A stretch of 64,000 bases of DNA, taken from the NCBI RefSeq assembly GCF_947504105.1, contig NZ_CANNGP010000011.1, forward strand, positions 1-64,000. The letters are read 5' to 3'. The position numbers and the translations under genes were made by a program. This document shows positions 17,800-25,396 of the stretch, piece by piece; position 1 is the first letter of the stretch; each line of letters starts with the position of its first letter. The stretch is from an uncultured Tateyamaria sp. GTDB taxonomy: Bacteria; Pseudomonadota; Alphaproteobacteria; Rhodobacterales; Rhodobacteraceae. The notes beneath the pieces are model-generated. The model saw nothing but the letters and a program-made list of their open reading frames with translations, made no database searches and was not told the origin of the DNA.

Positions 17800-19212
17800 G
17801 TGGTTCTGACGACGATTGCCGATGGGGTGCTGGATGTGGCCCAGGGCATTTACGACACCGGGGCGGACCTGTTTGGCGACACGACCATCCGGCTGGGGGT
17901 GACCGGGCTTGCGCGGTCGGGCAAGACGGTTTTCATCACGTCGCTGGTCGCCAACCTTTTGGATCAGGGACGGATGCCGCACCTTCTGGCCGCCAGTGAA
18001 GGACGGGTTGCCGCTGCGTATCTGCAACCTCAGCCCGATGATACGGTGCCGCGCTTCGACTACGAGACGCATATGGGCGCGCTGACCGGTCACCCGCCCA
18101 ACTGGCCCGACAGCACGCGCGCGGTGAGCGAGCTGCGCGTGTCGCTCAAGGTCAAGCCGAACGGCCTGTTGGCGGGCCTTCAGGGGCCGCGCACCGTGCA
18201 TCTGGATATCATCGACTATCCCGGCGAGTGGCTGCTGGACCTTGGGCTTCTGGATCAGAGCTATGACGACTGGTCGGCGGCGGTGTTGGCGCGCTTGGAA
18301 AGTCGCGACAGCGCCGCAGAGTTTCGCACAGCGCTCGCCCCGGTGGATGGCGCGGGTAAGTTGGACGAAGTGCAGGCCAAGGCCCTCGCGGCCGCGTTCA
18401 CCGAATACCTGCATGCGGCGCGCGCAGCCGGTTATTATGACTGCACGCCAGGCCGGTTCCTGTTGCCGGGCGATCTGGCCGGGTCGCCGGTTCTGACCTT
18501 TGCGCCGTTGCCACCCGGGGATGCCCCGCGCCGGTCCCTGCGTCGTGAAATGGCACGGCGCTTTGAGGCGTACAAATCGCAGGTGGTCCGTCCGTTCTTC
18601 CGCGACCATTTTTCCCGCATCGATCGGCAGGTTGTGCTGGTGGATGCGCTGGGTGCCATCCACAACGGCCCTGCCGCGGTCGAGGATATGCGCGCCGCCA
18701 TGTCTGAAATTCTGGCCGCGTTCCGTCCCGGCAGAAATGCCTTCCTGACCCAGGTTTTCCGGGGCAAACGGGTGGAAAAGATCCTGTTCGCCGCGACCAA
18801 GGCCGATCACTTGCATCACAGCCAACACGCCCGTCTGACGGCCATCATGGAGGCGTTGACCCGCGAGGCGCGTGACCGTGCCCGCTTTGCTGGGGCAGAC
18901 ACGCAGGCACTGGCACTTGCGGGGCTGCGCGCCACGACAGAGGACACGGTGCAACATGATGGCAGCCCGCTCGACGTTGTGCGTGGCACACTGCTCGACA
19001 CAGGAAAACAGGCGGCCTTCTATCCCGGTGCGTTGCCGGATGACCCGGCGCACATCCTTTCGCCGGCAGCGAACGGGGCGCAGGATTGGCTGGATGGTGA
19101 TTACAAGGTGATGCGGTTTGCCCCGGCGCCTCTGACCCTGCGCCCGGGCGATGGCCCGCCGCACATCCGGCTCGACCGCGCCGCACAGTTCTTGTTTGGA
19201 GATAAACTGTGA
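17800..19212 (+). CDS. YcjX family protein (DUF463, GTPase-like)
   Basis: A 470-residue P-loop protein of the YcjX family. The Walker A motif is [13 protein letters not shown] and [12 protein letters not shown] is the G3-like segment. The GTG at 17800 is preferred to an ATG 17 codons earlier because AAAGGGGG lies seven bases before it and family members begin with LTxIAD. In enterobacteria ycjX-ycjF form part of the Psp membrane-stress regulon; here the same pair is separated by a GNAT gene, all with overlapping stops and starts. The molecular role is still unclear. Confidence 0.93.
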   Translation: MVLTTIADGVLDVAQGIYDTGADLFGDTTIRLGVTGLARSGKTVFITSLVANLLDQGRMPHLLAASEGRVAAAYLQPQPDDTVPRFDYETHMGALTGHPPNWPDSTRAVSELRVSLKVKPNGLLAGLQGPRTVHLDIIDYPGEWLLDLGLLDQSYDDWSAAVLARLESRDSAAEFRTALAPVDGAGKLDEVQAKALAAAFTEYLHAARAAGYYDCTPGRFLLPGDLAGSPVLTFAPLPPGDAPRRSLRREMARRFEAYKSQVVRPFFRDHFSRIDRQVVLVDALGAIHNGPAAVEDMRAAMSEILAAFRPGRNAFLTQVFRGKRVEKILFAATKADHLHHSQHARLTAIMEALTREARDRARFAGADTQALALAGLRATTEDTVQHDGSPLDVVRGTLLDTGKQAAFYPGALPDDPAHILSPAANGAQDWLDGDYKVMRFAPAPLTLRPGDGPPHIRLDRAAQFLFGDKL

Positions 19213-19652
19213 CCGTGTTCCGCCCCGCGCATCCAACGGACGCAGGTGCGGTGGGGGCCATCCTGTCCGGCTTTATCGACGGCACGGATTGGATGCCGCG
19301 CATTCATACGCGGGCCGAGGATCTGTCTTTTGCCGGACATATGATCGAACGCGGTTGGGTCACTGTGGCCGACGACGGCGGGCAGGTCCGCGCCTTTTCC
19401 GCGCGCAGCGGGGCCGATGTACACGCACTCTATGTTGACAAGAGGGCGCAAGGTCAGGGGATTGGCACCGATCTTTTGGCGCGCATGCAAGCGGCAACGG
19501 CCCATCTGACGCTATGGACTTTTCAGGCCAACACCGGCGCACAGCGGTTTTACCTCAGGCACGGCTTTGCCGAGATGGAGCGCACAGACGGTGCGCGCAA
19601 CGACGAAGGTCTGCCCGACATTCGCTACGACTGGCGCAAAGGGAATACGTGA
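19209..19652 (+). CDS. GNAT family N-acetyltransferase
   Basis: A 147-residue GNAT protein; [23 protein letters not shown] contains the acetyl-CoA pyrophosphate loop (Q/RxxGxG/A) and [19 protein letters not shown] is the typical C-terminal motif. The GTG start overlaps the YcjX stop and its own stop overlaps the YcjF start by one base, so it is translationally locked into the ycjX-ycjF unit. It may acetylate a small molecule or a protein N-terminus; the target is unknown. Confidence 0.93.
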   Translation: MTVFRPAHPTDAGAVGAILSGFIDGTDWMPRIHTRAEDLSFAGHMIERGWVTVADDGGQVRAFSARSGADVHALYVDKRAQGQGIGTDLLARMQAATAHLTLWTFQANTGAQRFYLRHGFAEMERTDGARNDEGLPDIRYDWRKGNT

Positions 19653-20665
19653 TGGCCAAAGGCCCGGTACTGATCGAGATCGATGAAGAACCTGTCCCCA
19701 AGGTGGCAGATGCACCACCCGTTCCAGACATGGCCTCGGTTGCAGCCCCGAGGGGTGAAGCGATGCAAATGGCGGCCCGTGTCGCGGCGCGTACGCCGTC
19801 GCGGATCGGGCGCCTGTTCTGGGGCCTTACCGGTGCACTGCTGACGGCGATCCTGAGCGCGGCGGCGTGGGATTTTGTGACCGGTTGGATCACCCGGGCG
19901 CCGATTGTGGGTTGGGCCTTTACTGCGTTGCTTGGTGCCTTGGTCCTGACGTTGCTTGTTGTCTGCTTGCGGGAACTGGCTGCGCTTCGGCGGCTCGCCC
20001 GGCTGGACGGTCTGCGCCATCAGGCTGCGCAGGCAACCGAGCATAACGATCTTGCCGCCGCCCGTGCCGTCGTCGACCAACTTGATGTCCTGTACCGTGC
20101 AAGGCCTGACACGGAATGGGGGCGGGCGCGCCTTGCTGAACTGCGGGGTGATCAGATGGATGCGACTGGGTTGCTCAAGCTAGCAGAAGACGCCCTTGTC
20201 ACCCCGTTGGACAAGGCCGCCGAGCGCGAAGTGGAAGCCGCCGCTCGCCAAGTCGCAACGGTCACGGCCCTTGTGCCGCTGGCGCTGGCGGATGTCGTCG
20301 CGGCGCTCACGGCCAACCTGCGCATGATCCGACGGATTGCCGAGATTTACGGCGGGCGTGGCGGGCTGTTGGGCAGTTGGCGGCTGACCCGGGCCGTGAT
20401 GGCGCACCTGGTTGCCACAGGTGCGGTGGCCGTCGGCGATGACATGCTGGAACCCGTGTTGGGAGGTTCAATATTAGGCAAATTATCACGTCGTTTCGGC
20501 GAAGGTCTGGTAAATGGCGCCCTGACAGCCCGCGTTGGTGTGGCGGCCATGGAAGTGTGTCGACCACTGACCTATCTCCCTGGTGACAGGCCCAAGGCGC
20601 GCCGCCTCGTGAAACAGGCGCTGGGTGGTCTATTTCAGAGCCAGAGAGACAAAGGAAACGACTGA
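19652..20665 (+). CDS. YcjF family inner-membrane protein (TIGR01620)
   Basis: A 337-residue protein with two adjacent transmembrane helices near residues 55-75 and 85-110 (LFWGLTGALLTAILSAAAW and GWAFTALLGALVLTLLVVC), then a long helical cytoplasmic part, as in YcjF. The conserved tail PLTYLPGDRPKARRLVKQAL is family-like. The N-terminal 50 residues are low-complexity and probably cytoplasmic. It is the third gene of the YcjX-GNAT-YcjF unit, followed at once by the flavoprotein at 20668. It probably partners YcjX at the membrane. Confidence 0.92.
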   Translation: MAKGPVLIEIDEEPVPKVADAPPVPDMASVAAPRGEAMQMAARVAARTPSRIGRLFWGLTGALLTAILSAAAWDFVTGWITRAPIVGWAFTALLGALVLTLLVVCLRELAALRRLARLDGLRHQAAQATEHNDLAAARAVVDQLDVLYRARPDTEWGRARLAELRGDQMDATGLLKLAEDALVTPLDKAAEREVEAAARQVATVTALVPLALADVVAALTANLRMIRRIAEIYGGRGGLLGSWRLTRAVMAHLVATGAVAVGDDMLEPVLGGSILGKLSRRFGEGLVNGALTARVGVAAMEVCRPLTYLPGDRPKARRLVKQALGGLFQSQRDKGND

Positions 20666-20667
20666 CG

Positions 20668-22287
20668 ATGGAAACTTTTGCCCCCGACCTTGCCACAATG
20701 GTGCGCACACCACTGACCGATGAGCATGTGGATGCGCTGCGCCGTGTTGGAACCGTGATGGAGGTCAAGGCGGGCGAATACTTCCAACGGGCAGGTGAGC
20801 GTATCGACACTTTCCACTATCTTTTGTCTGGCGAAACCGAAGCAATAAACTCGTCGACCGGCAAGCGGTACGGGAATGCCACGCTTGGCCCAGGTCAATT
20901 CTTTGGAGAGCTGGCCTTCCTGAACGGTGGCCATGCCTTCATGGGGGGGCGAGCGGTACAGGATACGCAGCTATTGTGCGTGCGGCGCGATGACATGCTG
21001 AAACTCATGTCGGACATCCCCGAGTTGTCGGACATTATCATCACCGTCTTTGCCGCGCGCCGTCGCCGCATGCTGGACATGTCTGAAGGCGGACTGACAC
21101 TTGTGGGCGGGGAAGTGAACCGCGATGTGCGGCGTATTGCCAGCTTTGCCTCACGCAACCGCATCCCCTTTGTCGAGGTCGAGATTGACAGTACCGAGGG
21201 CAACGATCTTGCCAACACATGCAGCATCAATCGCGCCCATCCGGCGGTGGTTTTTGCCAAGCATCAGGTGATTGATCCGCCCACACCCCGTGGGGTCGCC
21301 GCGACACTGGGCCTTGATATGTCGCTGCGCAAGGAAGACGTTTATGACGTGGCGATTGTTGGCGGCGGACCTGCTGGCGTGGCTGCCGGAGTCTATGCCG
21401 GAGCAGAAGGCTTGTGCGCCGTGGTGCTCGAGGATCTCGCCATCGGCGGGCAGGCAGGCACGTCGTCGCGGATTGAGAATTATATGGGCTTTCCCACCGG
21501 CATCTCGGGCGGTGACCTTGTGGGCCGGGGCGAGGTGCAGGCGATGAAGTTCGGTACACGCTTTGCTGTGCCAGTGCGCGCCCAAGAGTTGATGCAATGC
21601 GAAAAGCATCTCTTCCATATCAAGCTGGACAATGACGACTGGGTATCGGCCAAGTCGCTTGTTGTGGCCACAGGCGTGCAGTACCGCCGCCTGCCGCTGG
21701 ACCGTTTGGAAGAGATGGAAGGCAATGGTGTGTACTATGCGGCGACCGATGTCGAAGCGCGCTATTGCAAGAATGCCGAGGTGGCTGTGATCGGCGGCGG
21801 CAATCCGGCCGGGCAGGCGGCGATGTTCCTGGCACGGACGGCAAAGCACGTGCACGTGCTGGTGCGCGGCGAAACCCTGTCATCCTCAATGTCGGACTAC
21901 CTGTTGCAGCGTCTGGAAAGCCATCCAAGGATCACGATCCACCTTTGTACAGAGGTCAAGGAACTGCATGGTGTGGACCGGCTTGATGCCATCACGATCC
22001 ATGACCGTCGCGGCGGGCAGAGCTGGCAACTGAACACGAAGGCACTGTTTATCATGGTCGGGGCTGCGCCCAATACCAAGTGGCTGTCCGATCTGGTCGA
22101 ACTGGACGACAGGGGCTTTGTCAAAACCGGACCTGATGTGGGCGCTGTCAGCGGATACGAAACCTCGCGACCGGGCATCTTTGCCGTGGGTGACGTGCGC
22201 GCAGGTTCGGTCAAGCGAGTCGCCAGTGCGGTGGGCGAAGGATCGGTCGTGATGTCGGCCGTTTGGGCCCATATCGCCGACGACTGA
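20668..22287 (+). CDS. Cyclic-nucleotide-binding / thioredoxin-reductase-like flavoprotein lacking CxxC
   Basis: A 539-residue fusion. Residues 10-140 form a cyclic-nucleotide-binding domain (GQFFGELAFLNGG is the phosphate-binding cassette). Residues 225-539 form a thioredoxin-reductase fold with FAD loop VGGGPAGVAAGVYA, IGGQAGTSSRIENYMGFP, NAD(P) loop VIGGGNPAGQAA and FAVGDVRAGSVKR. Where thioredoxin reductases carry CxxC the sequence is VYYAATDVEARYC, so the redox-active disulfide is missing. It is thus probably not a thioredoxin reductase but a related NAD(P)H-dependent flavoenzyme. Three bases separate it from the YcjF-like gene. Confidence 0.92.
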   Translation: METFAPDLATMVRTPLTDEHVDALRRVGTVMEVKAGEYFQRAGERIDTFHYLLSGETEAINSSTGKRYGNATLGPGQFFGELAFLNGGHAFMGGRAVQDTQLLCVRRDDMLKLMSDIPELSDIIITVFAARRRRMLDMSEGGLTLVGGEVNRDVRRIASFASRNRIPFVEVEIDSTEGNDLANTCSINRAHPAVVFAKHQVIDPPTPRGVAATLGLDMSLRKEDVYDVAIVGGGPAGVAAGVYAGAEGLCAVVLEDLAIGGQAGTSSRIENYMGFPTGISGGDLVGRGEVQAMKFGTRFAVPVRAQELMQCEKHLFHIKLDNDDWVSAKSLVVATGVQYRRLPLDRLEEMEGNGVYYAATDVEARYCKNAEVAVIGGGNPAGQAAMFLARTAKHVHVLVRGETLSSSMSDYLLQRLESHPRITIHLCTEVKELHGVDRLDAITIHDRRGGQSWQLNTKALFIMVGAAPNTKWLSDLVELDDRGFVKTGPDVGAVSGYETSRPGIFAVGDVRAGSVKRVASAVGEGSVVMSAVWAHIADD

Positions 22288-22401
22288 CCCGCACCAGTTC
22301 ATTGGCGCGCAATGTCGGTCTGCAAAGGTCTGGAAATCCTTGCCTTTTGTGTTGGACAACCGTCGTCTATCCTGTCGCTTGAACGTATGCGAGGGGTGGA
22401 T

Positions 22402-25113
22402 ATGGAAGCGTTGCTTGTCCTTGGTGGATTTGTGGTCCTCGCGATCCCGGTGGCTGTTGTTTACTTATTAGTTGCAGTTGGTGGCCTGCGTCGGCGCATT
22501 TCTGACCTGGAAAGCGCCTTAGCGGATCGCTCACCCGACGCGCCAACTGCCGCCGGTCACGTGGCCCAGAAGACCGATCCGGCGCCTTGGGAGACGCCTA
22601 CAAAGCCCGCGGAGGCTTCCGAACCCGCGACTGCATCGGTCGAACCGAAGGGCACCGCGCCAAAATCAGCCGAATCCGCTGCTGCACGGGTCATCGCGCA
22701 GCGGAAGGCCGCTGCACCAACGGAGCCTGCTGGGCCAACATTGCCGCAACGCTTTGGCACGTGGCTGGTCGCGAACTGGTTCTATGCGGTGTCTGCTGTG
22801 TCGCTGGCCCTCGCCGGGTTGTTTCTGGTGCAATACGGGATCGAGAACGATCTGTTCCCGCCAACCGCACGGGTTCTGGCTGCCCTCGCCTTTGGCGGGG
22901 CATTGATCGGAGGAGGCGAGGTGATCCGCCGCCGGTTCGGAGACAGTCCAGACGCGGCCACAGCCTACATCCCGTCCGTGTTCTCAGGCGCAGGCCTTGT
23001 GTCGTTGTTTGGCGGGATTGCGGCAGCGCGGTTGCTTTATGAACTGATCGGGGTCGAGGTTGCCTTTGCGGGGATGGCCGCAGTTGGTCTTCTTGGCGTC
23101 GGGCTCGGTTGGCTCTATGGCCCGCTTTTAGCGGCGGTCGGTGTCATCGGTGCGTTTACTGCGCCGCTTCTGGTGGGCAGCACTGTACCGGCGACGTCCT
23201 GGCTTTTTGTCTACTTCGGTGTAGTTGCCGCGGTTGGTCTTGGTATCGATACGATCCGGCGTTGGGCGTGGGTTTCGGCGCTGAGTGTTGTTCTGGGCTT
23301 TGTTATGGGATGGTTGACCGTTCTGGGCGGAGATCAATCCATGGTGCTGGGGTTTCAGGCCCATGTGGTTGTCCTGGCGGTGCTGGCGATCCTGATCCCG
23401 GCACGGTCTTTCAGACCGGACCACGGTGGCGTTCTCATTTCGCGCTTTTTGCTGGACGCCACTGGCGAGAAACCGGCACTCCCGACGCTGCTGGCCTGTG
23501 CCGCCGTGATCGCTGCGTCCGCCTCTGTCGTGTGGAGCGCAGGTGCAGGAACTGAGCCGTTCTGCATGGCGATCGTCAGTCTTGTGATCTTTGCAGTCGC
23601 GATCACCTACTGGTCGTTGTCTGCGCCTGCATTGCAGGAATTGGCCCTGTTTCCCGCTGCGGCCGTGGTTGCGGTGGTCGCAATCGAGGGGGTGCACCTG
23701 GGCCCCGTCATCACCACGTTCCTTGAGGCATATGACACAAACCCCGAAGCCGATTTCCCGTTGGCCGTTTCACTTATGTGGGGCGTTGGCATGGTCCTGA
23801 GTGCTGTCGCCGCGCAGCGTGCCCTGCGTCCTGGGCTGTCTCTGGCATGGGGGCTTGGGGCTGCTTTGAACGCACCGGTTCTCGCGGTTGTGCTGGAATT
23901 GACATGGGTGCCCGCAGAAACGATTGGCGCATATGTTTGGGCGCTGCACGCCATCGCAATGGCGGCCATGATGGTTAGCTTTGCTTTGCGCTTTGCCCGC
24001 GCAGATACGCCGGATCGGACGCGCGCGTCGGTATTCGTACTTTCGTCGCTGGCCTCAATCACCTTTGCTCTTGTGCTTATCCTGTCGCTGGCGGCTCTGA
24101 CCGTCGCGCTGGCCGTGACCGTGCTGGTCGCCGCATGGCTGGACCGGCAGTTCAAGTTGCCGCTCATGCAGGTGTTCATCGCAATTGGCGTTGCAGCTGT
24201 TGGTGCGCGTCTGGTGGGTGATCCGGGCCTGTTCTGGGCGCTTGATGCCCCGTTGTGGGAGATGGTTCTGGCCTATGGTGGGGCGCTTGCGGCCTTTGTC
24301 GCAGCGCTGGTCCTGTTGCGCGGAATGGCGCGAAAGACGGCGAGCATCATGCTGGACACCGCCGCATGGTCCACCGGTGGGATGTTGGTGTCGCTGCTGC
24401 TGATCCGGTTCCTGGACGACGTTCTGCCCGGACACCACACCGATGCACATTGGGCGATGGGTCTGTTCGCAGTGATCTGGCTGGGCCTGATGTTGGTACA
24501 GCTTCTGCGGATCGAGGGGCTGGGTGGTGCCGCAGCGATCGTGCGGGCCGGGCTGGCCGTTGTGTTTGGGCTGATCGGCTTTGGCGCTTTGGGCCTTGGT
24601 TTCACTATTTTGTCGCCGCTCCTGAATTCATGGGCCGATGATGTGGCTGGCCCGCCGGTTTTGAACACGCTGATCCCGGCCTACTTGCTGCCTGCGCTTT
24701 TACTGGCTTTCGGTGCGTGGCGCTTGCGGCACCGGCTGTTGCGCTGGGGGCTGGGGGGCGTGGCGGTAGGGACCGCGGTTTACTGGGCTTTTGCGACCGT
24801 GCGGCATCTGTGGCAGGGTGCAGAGGGTATGGATTTGAACCAAGGCTTCTTGCAGCCCGAGCTTTACAGCTACACGGTGGCGATCTTGCTGACGGGCGCA
24901 GTGCTGTTTTATCAGTCGCTTGCGCGCAACGCGACGGTCCTCCGCCGAGCAGGATTGACCGTGATTGGCCTTGCGGTTGCCAAGGTGTTCCTGATCGATA
25001 TTTCTGGTCTCGACGGTCTGGTACGTGTGCTGTCGCTGGTGGTCCTGGGCCTGTCGCTGGCCGGGCTTGCGTGGCTCAACCGTTGGGCGCAGATGCGCAA
25101 TCCTCAGAATTGA
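22402..25113 (+). CDS. DUF2339 large multi-pass membrane protein
   Basis: A 903-residue inner-membrane protein with one N-terminal helix (LVLGGFVVLAIPVAVVYLLV), a Pro/Ala/Glu-rich linker at residues 40-120, and then more than 20 hydrophobic helices to the end, the layout of DUF2339. FGTWLVANWFYAVSAVSLALAG and FLVQYGIENDLFPP are family signatures. The ATG at 22402 is chosen because GAGGGGTGG precedes it. It ends VLSLVVLGLSLAGLAWLNRWA. No function is established for the family; a transport or cell-envelope role is a guess. Confidence 0.92.
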   Translation: MEALLVLGGFVVLAIPVAVVYLLVAVGGLRRRISDLESALADRSPDAPTAAGHVAQKTDPAPWETPTKPAEASEPATASVEPKGTAPKSAESAAARVIAQRKAAAPTEPAGPTLPQRFGTWLVANWFYAVSAVSLALAGLFLVQYGIENDLFPPTARVLAALAFGGALIGGGEVIRRRFGDSPDAATAYIPSVFSGAGLVSLFGGIAAARLLYELIGVEVAFAGMAAVGLLGVGLGWLYGPLLAAVGVIGAFTAPLLVGSTVPATSWLFVYFGVVAAVGLGIDTIRRWAWVSALSVVLGFVMGWLTVLGGDQSMVLGFQAHVVVLAVLAILIPARSFRPDHGGVLISRFLLDATGEKPALPTLLACAAVIAASASVVWSAGAGTEPFCMAIVSLVIFAVAITYWSLSAPALQELALFPAAAVVAVVAIEGVHLGPVITTFLEAYDTNPEADFPLAVSLMWGVGMVLSAVAAQRALRPGLSLAWGLGAALNAPVLAVVLELTWVPAETIGAYVWALHAIAMAAMMVSFALRFARADTPDRTRASVFVLSSLASITFALVLILSLAALTVALAVTVLVAAWLDRQFKLPLMQVFIAIGVAAVGARLVGDPGLFWALDAPLWEMVLAYGGALAAFVAALVLLRGMARKTASIMLDTAAWSTGGMLVSLLLIRFLDDVLPGHHTDAHWAMGLFAVIWLGLMLVQLLRIEGLGGAAAIVRAGLAVVFGLIGFGALGLGFTILSPLLNSWADDVAGPPVLNTLIPAYLLPALLLAFGAWRLRHRLLRWGLGGVAVGTAVYWAFATVRHLWQGAEGMDLNQGFLQPELYSYTVAILLTGAVLFYQSLARNATVLRRAGLTVIGLAVAKVFLIDISGLDGLVRVLSLVVLGLSLAGLAWLNRWAQMRNPQN

Positions 25114-25168
25114 GCGCGCTGTCGCACGCACGCGAATTTTGCATCTGCGTTCCGCAGCTGCGGTAGGG

Positions 25169-25212
25169 CGAGGCTCTGCCTCGCGCTCCGTGGTATTTCG
25201 AGGCAGAAGAAG
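25169..25212 (-). repeat. REP-like intergenic repeat, copy B
   Basis: On the minus strand this reads TTCTTCTGCCTCGAAATACC, then ACGG and the hairpin CGAGGC-AGA-GCCTCG. It matches the plus-strand copy at 58946-58988 at 35 of 43 positions. It lies 56 bp past the DUF2339 stop and may end that transcript. The rest of the gap up to ileS (about 180 bp) shows no recognisable gene or RNA element. Confidence 0.6.
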
Positions 25213-25396
25213 ACGGGGACTTGTGAGCCGCAAGGCCCCTGCATATAACGCGCGCATGATGCACATGATCATCATTCAGCGAATTATAACCCCGGCGCTC
25301 TGACGAACCATTGAGACGCCGGGTAAAGGTGCTTGAGACCACTCGCGCCGCACCTCCGCCAATTGCAAGACACCCGACCGACAAAGGACGCCACCC

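Noticed and set aside
17662-19236. A 500-residue N-terminal extension of truA on the minus strand
   Set aside because: The frame is open only because it lies opposite the GC-rich ycjX gene; TruA homology begins at 17661 and the stretch has no sensible protein features.
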